Assembly (NCBI GenBank): GCA_964608185.1
Contig: CAZSMR010000018.1
Location: forward strand, 1-23,877
Reading direction: 5' to 3'
Length of the DNA: 23,877 nt
From: Porticoccus sp964608185
Lineage (GTDB): Bacteria; Pseudomonadota; Gammaproteobacteria; Pseudomonadales; Porticoccaceae
Shown: piece by piece, positions 15,733 through 21,551 of the stretch
Layout of the letters: each line of letters starts with the position of its first letter
How positions within the stretch are numbered: position 1 is the stretch's first letter
Program-made: the position numbers and the translations under genes
Notes under the pieces: model-generated
Told to the model about the DNA's origin: nothing
Databases searched by the model: none
What the model saw: only the letters and a program-made list of their open reading frames with translations

Positions 15733-16194
15733 TTACTTTTCTTCGGGCTTGTTTTTTGGTTTAGTTACAGCCTTTGCTTTAGCTACAACCTTTGATTTTG
15801 GTTTAACTACTGACTTAGCTTTTGGTTCAACTACAGTTTTAACCTTTAGTTTAGTTTTAATTTCGGTTTTAACTTTTGATTTAGTCGCACTTATATTTAC
15901 AATTTTAATTTCAGTAAACCACTGTCGATGACCCATTTGTTTACGGCTATGCTTACGACGATTAAACTTAATAATTCTTATTTTATCGGCACGACCATGG
16001 CTTAATATTTCTGCAGTAACTTTTGCTCCGCTGATATACGGCGTACCAATTTTTACTTTCTCTCCATCTGTGACCATGAGCACTTCATCAAAGTGAATTT
16101 TTTCACCTGTGGCTACGTCTAGTTTTTCTACACGAAGGAATTCTCCCTCTTCAACACGATGCTGTTTACCGCCACTTTTAATAACTGCATACAT
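15733..16194 (-). CDS. rplU: 50S ribosomal protein L21 with a lysine-rich C-terminal extension
   Basis: Residues 1-103 are a normal L21, from M-Y-A-V-I-K-S-G-G-K-Q-H-R-V to Q-W-F-T-E-I-K-I-V-N-I-S-A. It binds 23S rRNA near domain I in the large subunit. Unlike the 103-residue E. coli protein, it continues for 50 more residues (104-153, DNA 15736-15885). That tail has 18 lysines and a loose 7-8-residue repeat built on V-V-x-P-K-x-K. The tail is in frame, with no sign of frameshift, and rpmA follows 12 bases later. It is likely disordered and may bind rRNA. The start ATG has GGAG eight bases upstream. Confidence 0.96.
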   Translation of the reverse strand: MYAVIKSGGKQHRVEEGEFLRVEKLDVATGEKIHFDEVLMVTDGEKVKIGTPYISGAKVTAEILSHGRADKIRIIKFNRRKHSRKQMGHRQWFTEIKIVNISATKSKVKTEIKTKLKVKTVVEPKAKSVVKPKSKVVAKAKAVTKPKNKPEEK

Positions 16195-16265
16195 AAAGTC
16201 TACTCCGTATTCGCATCAACCAGTTTGTGCCCAAAAAACTATTTCTTCAGGCCGGTTTTACGAGG
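16195..16265 (-). promoter_or_regulatory. rplU leader with a possible autoregulatory hairpin
   Basis: In the roughly 70-base leader, AACCGG (minus strand, 16252-16257) can pair with CTGGTT (16218-16223), with one G-U. The helix continues as CCU with GGG after a one-sided six-base bulge. Ribosomal protein leaders often hold such binding sites for feedback control. That role is inferred from position only. Confidence 0.35.
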
Positions 16266-16271
16266 GCGTGA

Positions 16272-16300
16272 ATTTTATGACAAACATGCTTTAATCGCAA
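16272..16300 (-). promoter_or_regulatory. rplU-rpmA promoter
   Basis: On the minus strand TTGCGA (16295-16300) and TAAAAT (16272-16277) are spaced by 17 bases, followed by a discriminator rich in C (TCACGCCCTC). This resembles other growth-rate controlled ribosomal promoters. It lies back to back with the ispB promoter region. Confidence 0.6.
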
Positions 16301-16322
16301 GAATAAAATTTTTTAAAACATC

Positions 16323-16337
16323 TATAATAGTTATAAT
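16323..16337 (+). promoter_or_regulatory. Tandem -10 elements before ispB
   Basis: Two perfect TATAAT hexamers occur nine bases apart (16323-16328 and 16332-16337), 31-40 bases before the ispB start. The matching -35 regions are poor (T-rich), so the exact promoter is uncertain. The area adjoins the divergent rplU -35 at 16295-16300. Confidence 0.4.
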
Positions 16338-16368
16338 AACTCGGTTAGATAAATTTTAGGAACTTGAA

Positions 16369-17331
16369 ATGTTACCTTTTTACCAAGTAGTCAAATCTGA
16401 ATTTGAAGAAGTTAACGGTATTATTATTAATCGCTTGAGTTCCGAAGTCGATCTAGTCGAAAATATTGGCCAATATATTATTGATGGTGGCGGCAAACGT
16501 TTAAGGCCGTTACTAGTGCTCCTAAGCGCCAAAATTTCTGGATACACAGGCTCAAAACATCTTTCCCTCGCAGCTATTGTTGAGTTTATACACACCGCCA
16601 CTTTGCTTCATGATGATGTAGTTGATACTTCTGATCTGCGCCGCGGGAAAGCAACCGCGAATTCAAAATTTGGGAACGCACCTAGTGTGCTAGTTGGTGA
16701 TTTTCTATACTCACGGGCATTTCAGATGCTCGTTGAGGTTGATGATATGAAAATTATGAGTACTATTGCGGATACTACTAATGCAATATCTGAGGGCGAG
16801 GTTCAACAGTTAGCCAATGCTAGAAATCCTATGATCTCTGAAGAAATATATAAAAAAGTAATTTTCAAAAAAACAGCTATACTTTTCGAGGCTGCTACAA
16901 AAGTGGGGTCCCAGATAGCTGGATCTAATTCCAAGGATGAAAAAACTTTAAGTGACTATGGTAGACATATCGGAATGGCATTTCAGTTAATGGACGATGT
17001 TCTAGATTATAATGGTACTTCCGAAAATCTAGGTAAAAATATAGGAGATGATCTAGCAGAAGGAAAGACAACTCTACCATTAATTTATGCAATGAAAAAA
17101 GGAACAAAGCAACAAAAATTACTTATCCAGAAAGCCATAAAGAATGCTAGTTTTGATAAATTAGGACTTATTCTTGATGCTATTAAAGATACTGGAGCCC
17201 TAGATTACACAATGTCTTGCGCAAAAAAACATGCTACAGAAGCTAAGCATTGCCTAGTAGGCCTATCAGATAGTAAAGAAAAAAAAGCAATGCTAGAACT
17301 CGCTGAATTTTCTATTGACCGTCAGTATTAA
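16369..17331 (+). CDS. ispB: Octaprenyl diphosphate synthase (long-chain trans-prenyltransferase)
   Basis: Extends farnesyl diphosphate with IPP to the side chain of ubiquinone. The 320-residue protein has both aspartate-rich motifs: D-D-V-V-D at 82-86 (after L-L-H) and D-D-V-L-D at 209-213. G-G-K-R-L-R-P at 41-47 binds the IPP diphosphate. The chain length (C40 or C45) cannot be told from sequence by eye. The ATG has AGGA seven bases upstream. Divergent from rplU-rpmA, as widely conserved in gammaproteobacteria. Confidence 0.93.
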   Translation: MLPFYQVVKSEFEEVNGIIINRLSSEVDLVENIGQYIIDGGGKRLRPLLVLLSAKISGYTGSKHLSLAAIVEFIHTATLLHDDVVDTSDLRRGKATANSKFGNAPSVLVGDFLYSRAFQMLVEVDDMKIMSTIADTTNAISEGEVQQLANARNPMISEEIYKKVIFKKTAILFEAATKVGSQIAGSNSKDEKTLSDYGRHIGMAFQLMDDVLDYNGTSENLGKNIGDDLAEGKTTLPLIYAMKKGTKQQKLLIQKAIKNASFDKLGLILDAIKDTGALDYTMSCAKKHATEAKHCLVGLSDSKEKKAMLELAEFSIDRQY

Positions 17332-17342
17332 GTAATATTTAT

Positions 17343-17356
17343 AGCTAATTTTAGCT
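17343..17356 (+). other. Short palindrome after ispB
   Basis: AGCTAA and TTAGCT flank two bases, 11 bases past the ispB stop, followed by a mildly T-rich TATTGTTTG. It could be a weak terminator. The rest of the 177-base gap to fabA shows no gene. Confidence 0.25.
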
Positions 17357-17450
17357 TATTGTTTGAATAAAAAAATCTGAGGTTGACTACAATGTTTATA
17401 TTTTCTGGACTTAGTATACGAGATCAGATTAAATTCTTCATAAGGTGCTG

Positions 17451-17481
17451 TTGACTTTATATAGAACTAGATATGTAAAAT
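17451..17481 (+). promoter_or_regulatory. Possible fabA promoter
   Basis: TTGACT (17451-17456) is followed by TAAAAT (17476-17481) with a long 19-base spacer, 27 bases before the fabA start. The two hexamers are good but the spacing is not ideal. I did not find a convincing FabR/DesT or FadR operator. Confidence 0.35.
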
Positions 17482-17508
17482 GTAATATTAAAAAAGGTTA
17501 AACAATTA

Positions 17509-18039
17509 ATGACAACTTTTATTCCACAATCGCAGAACTCATATAATTATGATGAGCTAATATCTTGTAGTGAAGGAAAACTTTTTGGCGATGGGAATGC
17601 TCAGCTTCCTGGTCATAATATGCTGATGGTAGACAGGATAACCCATATTCATGCAACTGAAGGAAAATATGGAAAAGGAACGATGATTGCTGAACTAGAC
17701 ATACGACCGGATTTATGGTTTTTTGGATGCCATTTTGAGGGCGACCCTGTTATGCCAGGCTGTTTAGGTCTCGATGCTATGTGGCAACTAACTGGATTTT
17801 TCTTAGCATGGAAAGGAAACCAAGGTCGAGGTAGAGCACTTGGTTCAGGAGAAGTTAAATTTGTAGGTCAAATTCTTCCTTCTGCCAAACTAGTTACATA
17901 CAAGATAGATGTGTCTCGGATAGTTGAACGCAAACTAAAAATGGTTATAGCTGATGGAACTGTATCTGTAGATGGTAGAGAAATTTATTCGGCCAAGGAC
18001 CTCCGAGTTGGTTTATTCGATTCAACTGACAACTTCTGA
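17509..18039 (+). CDS. fabA: 3-hydroxydecanoyl-ACP dehydratase/isomerase FabA
   Basis: Dehydrates 3-hydroxydecanoyl-ACP and isomerises the trans-2 product to cis-3, the entry to unsaturated fatty acids. The 176-residue hotdog-fold protein has catalytic H75 (G-C-H-F-E-G-D-P-V-M-P-G) and D89 (L-G-L-D-A-M-W-Q), five residues later than in E. coli (H70, D84). These motifs separate FabA from FabZ. Followed 82 bases later by fabB, which uses its product; the pair is an operon in Pseudomonas. Confidence 0.96.
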   Translation: MTTFIPQSQNSYNYDELISCSEGKLFGDGNAQLPGHNMLMVDRITHIHATEGKYGKGTMIAELDIRPDLWFFGCHFEGDPVMPGCLGLDAMWQLTGFFLAWKGNQGRGRALGSGEVKFVGQILPSAKLVTYKIDVSRIVERKLKMVIADGTVSVDGREIYSAKDLRVGLFDSTDNF

Positions 18040-18121
18040 AAGTTTATATTATAATTCATTTCTACATTATTAAGATCGGTCATATAGATGACGAAATTAA
18101 AAACTAGTCCAGGGGCATAAA

Positions 18122-19333
18122 ATGAAACGAGTAGTGATTACTGGAATGGGTATTGTCTCTTGCTTAGGTAACGATAAAAAAACTGTTACCAAATCATTGT
18201 ATGATTGTATTTCAGGTATAGCTTTCCAGGAAGAGTTCAAAGAAATGGGTCTGCGCTGCAATGTTGCAGCAAAACTGGATCTTGATGTAGCCGAACATAT
18301 TGACAGAAAAGTATCTAGATTTATGGGTCCATCAGCGTCATATGGCTATATAGCTATGGGGAAAGCAATCGCAGATGCTTCTCTATCAGAAAGTCAGGTT
18401 TCTAATATTCGTACAGGCCTTGTAATGGGCTCTGGAGGCGTTTCAGGAGAAATGTTTACAGAGACAATTGATGTTATGCGTGATCGTGGAATAAAGCGAG
18501 CTGGGCCCTACAGGGTGACTCAAATAATGGCTAGTACTGTTTCTGCATGCCTTGCAACTCCGTATAAAATAAAAGGAACAAATTACTCTATTTCATCTGC
18601 CTGTGCCACTAGTGCTCATTCTATTGGGCATGCCATGGAACTTATACAGATGGGTAAGCAAGATATTGTATTTGCTGGTGGTGCAGAAGATATGCATTGG
18701 TCTATGGCAGGAATGTTTGATGCAATGGGTGCTTTATCAAGCAAATATAATGATACTCCTGAATTAGCGTCCAGAGCATATGATGCCGATAGAGATGGTT
18801 TTGTTCCAGGAGTTGGTGCAGGATGCCTTGTGGTAGAAGAGCTAGAGCATGCTTTAGCTAGAGGTGCAAAAATTTACGCCGAAATCACAGGATATGGAGC
18901 TACATCAGACGGACATGATATGGTTGCGCCTTCAGGAGAAGGGGCGGCTCGATCAATGCAAATGGCGATGGAAACATCAGACGGAAAAATTGACTACATA
19001 AATACTCACGGTACCAGCACTCCCGTTGGTGACCTTGCTGAACTATCAGCAATAAAAACTGTATTCGGTAATGATGTGCCACCTATAAGTTCGACAAAGT
19101 CTTTATCTGGCCATGGTCTTGGTGCTGCTGGAGTACAAGAAGCTATATATTGCTTGCTGATGATGGAAAGTAACTTTATTTGTGCGTCAGCAAATCTTGA
19201 TAATCTTGATTCTGAAGCTGTAGGATTGCCAATTTTAAGCAGTCGTGTGGATAACGCTAATTTGAATCATATTATGAGTAACAGCTTTGGATTTGGTGGA
19301 ACTAACGCAACCTTAATTTTCAAAAAATATTAA
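18122..19333 (+). CDS. fabB: 3-oxoacyl-ACP synthase I FabB
   Basis: Elongates the cis-3-decenoyl-ACP made by FabA, and saturated chains. The 403-residue thiolase-fold enzyme has the catalytic triad C161 (S-S-A-C-A-T-S-A-H), H296 (N-T-H-G-T-S-T-P) and H331 (S-G-H-G-L-G-A-A-G). These are two residues earlier than in E. coli FabB (C163, H298, H333), and the Cys-His-His set is that of KAS I/II. Pairing with fabA argues for FabB rather than FabF. A GGGG six bases before the ATG is the ribosome-binding site. Confidence 0.95.
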   Translation: MKRVVITGMGIVSCLGNDKKTVTKSLYDCISGIAFQEEFKEMGLRCNVAAKLDLDVAEHIDRKVSRFMGPSASYGYIAMGKAIADASLSESQVSNIRTGLVMGSGGVSGEMFTETIDVMRDRGIKRAGPYRVTQIMASTVSACLATPYKIKGTNYSISSACATSAHSIGHAMELIQMGKQDIVFAGGAEDMHWSMAGMFDAMGALSSKYNDTPELASRAYDADRDGFVPGVGAGCLVVEELEHALARGAKIYAEITGYGATSDGHDMVAPSGEGAARSMQMAMETSDGKIDYINTHGTSTPVGDLAELSAIKTVFGNDVPPISSTKSLSGHGLGAAGVQEAIYCLLMMESNFICASANLDNLDSEAVGLPILSSRVDNANLNHIMSNSFGFGGTNATLIFKKY

Positions 19334-19407
19334 ACATTAGTACTCAATGTGTAGCCATTAAGCTTACATTATTTTCGATCCACCCCATCCAAGACTTCGG
19401 CATGGAA

Positions 19408-19436
19408 TTTAAAACCTAAACCTGTTAGATTATAAT
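19408..19436 (+). promoter_or_regulatory. ssb promoter
   Basis: TTTAAA (19408-19413) and a perfect TATAAT (19431-19436) are spaced by 17 bases, with transcription expected near 19443 and a leader of about 27 bases. No LexA-type CTGT-N8-ACAG box is visible in the whole 19334-19469 gap. Confidence 0.5.
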
Positions 19437-19469
19437 TTAAAGCTAACAATATTGAAATTGAGGCAAAAT

Positions 19470-19952
19470 ATGGCTCGCGGCATAAATAAAGTAATCTTAG
19501 TGGGTAACTTAGGGAAAGATCCAGAAGGTAAGTTTATGCCCAACGGTAATGCTGTTACAAATATAACAATTGCTACCAGTGAATCATGGAAAGACAAGCA
19601 AACGGGTCAACAGCAAGAAAGGACTGAATGGCATAAGGTGGTTTTCTTTAATCGCCTAGCAGAAATTGCAAGCGAATACTTAAAGAAAGGGTCCAAGGTT
19701 TATTTAGAAGGGGCATTGCGTACAAGAAAATGGCAAGCCCAAGATGGACAGGATCGTTATACAACTGAGATAGTTGCTAATGAAATGCAGATGCTAGATA
19801 GTCGAGGAGGATCCTCAGAATACGCAGCTCCAGCCACAGTGAGCGAGAGCAATACACCTCAACAACAGATTGATGTTGGGACCGCCAACAAAAGTTCGTC
19901 TAAACCCCAGGATTCTGTATCAAATACTTTCGATGATGATATTCCATTTTAA
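19470..19952 (+). CDS. ssb: Single-stranded DNA-binding protein
   Basis: Binds single-stranded DNA as a tetramer in replication, repair and recombination. The OB fold covers about residues 1-110 (M-A-R-G-I-N-K-V-I-L-V-G-N-L-G-K-D-P-E). A glutamine- and serine-rich disordered linker follows, and the acidic tip D-D-D-I-P-F that recruits partner proteins is intact. Length is 160 residues. The frame is open to a TTG at 19452, but the ATG at 19470 is chosen because it has GAGG six bases upstream and fits the family N-terminus. Confidence 0.97.
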   Translation: MARGINKVILVGNLGKDPEGKFMPNGNAVTNITIATSESWKDKQTGQQQERTEWHKVVFFNRLAEIASEYLKKGSKVYLEGALRTRKWQAQDGQDRYTTEIVANEMQMLDSRGGSSEYAAPATVSESNTPQQQIDVGTANKSSSKPQDSVSNTFDDDIPF

Positions 19953-19980
19953 TATCAAGGAATAATGTAGTTATTAGTGT

Positions 19981-21336
19981 TTAAAAATATATTTTTCTGC
20001 CCAAAACTTTCTCCATGCTTTCTGGACAAAATAGATCTACATCTATTTTAAAGTAAGCTAGCTGTTGTCCTTCAATTAAAACAACGTCACATACCCCTGG
20101 TACAACATTTATATAATCATCAGCTACTAAGATGTCTTTAGAGGTAAGCTGAATAGTTAAAGTCTTTAGGTGGAGAGGTTTTTTCATTGTGAGTGCGAAA
20201 ATAGCCCATATAGCGATTAATAAGGCGGCTAACCAGAAAACTCCTGAGTGACTAAAATGATGGGCAACTAATCCACCAGAAACTCCTCCTAAAAAAGCTC
20301 CTAGAAATTGGCTTGTAGAGTAAATACCCATAGCAGTGCCCTTCCCACCAGCAGGAGCTAGTTTGCTAACTAGTGATGGTAGTGTCGCTTCAAGTAAATT
20401 AAATGCCATAAAAAAAACAAACAGACCTATTAAAAAAATAACTTTATTTTCTAGGCCACTGCCAAGCAGTATTTCGCCTATAGCAAGCAGTAATATTGCA
20501 CCTACAAAAACTGATTTTATTTTTTGTTTGATCTCAGCCATTATTAAAAATGGCAACATACAGATAAATGATAATCCTAAAACAGTCAAATAAATTACCC
20601 AATGACCTTCACGACCAAAGTTTAAACTTTGTTCTAAAATCAGAGGAACAGAAATCCAAGTTGCCATTTGTGCGAAATGCAATACTGCTATGCCAAAGTT
20701 GAGTCTTAATAATTCTTTATCTTTTAATAGCTTTGAAAACATCTCTGGCAATGCTTGGGACTCAGCATTCGATGACAGAACTGCCGGGGAAGGTACAATA
20801 AAAATTAATATTAATATACCGAAGACTGATAAAATTGCTGTCAACCAAAATAATCCTGCAAGTCCCCATAGATTAGCTAGAATTGGTCCAACAATCATAG
20901 ATAGAGCGAAAGAAACACCAATACTTCCGCCAATGACTGCCATAGCTTTTGTTCGACTCTGCTCCGTCGTAAGATCTGAAAGTAAAGCCATTATGGTGCT
21001 TGCGACTGCTCCAACTCCCTGTAATGCACGCCCAGCAATTAAACCCCACATAGAGTCCGACATAGCAGCCAACATACTGCCAAAGAAAAAAATAAGCATT
21101 CCAGCAAATATTACAGGTTTTCTACCAATTCTATCTGATATAAAACCTAAGGGTATTTGAAAGATACCTTGGGTCAGACCATATATTCCTAGAGCAACAC
21201 CTACAAGAATAGTAGTGCTACCAGTATATTGTCCTGCATATAAAGACAAAACCGGCAGCAACATAAATAAGCCAATCATTCGAAAAGCATAAAGAGATGC
21301 CAGACCGAATAGGCCTTTTCTTTCTAGTGGATTCAT
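19981..21336 (-). CDS. MFS transporter, YajR-like, with C-terminal soluble domain
   Basis: A 451-residue major facilitator protein with 12 predicted membrane helices. Motif A, G-F-I-S-D-R-I-G-R-K, sits between helices 2 and 3 (residues 64-73). After the last helix, residues of about 385-451 form a soluble domain with a beta-alpha-beta look (T-I-Q-L ... V-P-G-V-C-D-V-V-L-I ... A-Y-F-K-I-D-V). This matches the layout of E. coli YajR (454 residues), whose C-terminal YAM domain has a ferredoxin-like fold. The substrate is unknown; drug efflux is only a family guess. It sits between ssb and uvrA, as the MFS gene does in Pseudomonas, and converges on ssb with a 28-base gap. Confidence 0.85.
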   Translation of the reverse strand: MNPLERKGLFGLASLYAFRMIGLFMLLPVLSLYAGQYTGSTTILVGVALGIYGLTQGIFQIPLGFISDRIGRKPVIFAGMLIFFFGSMLAAMSDSMWGLIAGRALQGVGAVASTIMALLSDLTTEQSRTKAMAVIGGSIGVSFALSMIVGPILANLWGLAGLFWLTAILSVFGILILIFIVPSPAVLSSNAESQALPEMFSKLLKDKELLRLNFGIAVLHFAQMATWISVPLILEQSLNFGREGHWVIYLTVLGLSFICMLPFLIMAEIKQKIKSVFVGAILLLAIGEILLGSGLENKVIFLIGLFVFFMAFNLLEATLPSLVSKLAPAGGKGTAMGIYSTSQFLGAFLGGVSGGLVAHHFSHSGVFWLAALLIAIWAIFALTMKKPLHLKTLTIQLTSKDILVADDYINVVPGVCDVVLIEGQQLAYFKIDVDLFCPESMEKVLGRKIYF

Positions 21337-21371
21337 TGATTATTGGTTATCTATAAACTAAGTGAAGATAC

Positions 21372-21401
21372 ATTATAGATTGCATCCCTTATCGATGTAA
21401 T
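21372..21401 (-). promoter_or_regulatory. Promoter and candidate operator of the YajR-like gene
   Basis: On the minus strand a perfect TATAAT (21372-21377) lies 36 bases before the gene start; the -35 position holds a poor TTACAT (21395-21400). An inverted repeat, ATTGCATC-N7-GATGTAAT (21379-21401), fills the spacer and the -35, with seven of eight positions symmetric. A repressor bound there would block RNA polymerase. Confidence 0.4.
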
Positions 21402-21551
21402 GCCTAAAAGAGTAAAGCTTCACTTTAAAATAGCGATAATTAAAAAATAGGCGTATTAATATAGATATCGTTCAATAAAAAACACAATCTCTCTTGCTTT
21501 ATCACTACTATTTAATCATTATTGCCTGTCAATTTTTAGGCTATATCATGT

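Noticed and set aside
15550..15931. Plus-strand open frames opposite rpmA and rplU
   Set aside because: They are antisense shadows of two firmly identified ribosomal protein genes, and their composition mirrors the lysine-rich tail.
17401..17430. GTATAC-centred sequence before fabA as a FabR/DesT operator
   Set aside because: Only the central six bases and a few scattered outer positions are symmetric, which is not enough to call an operator.
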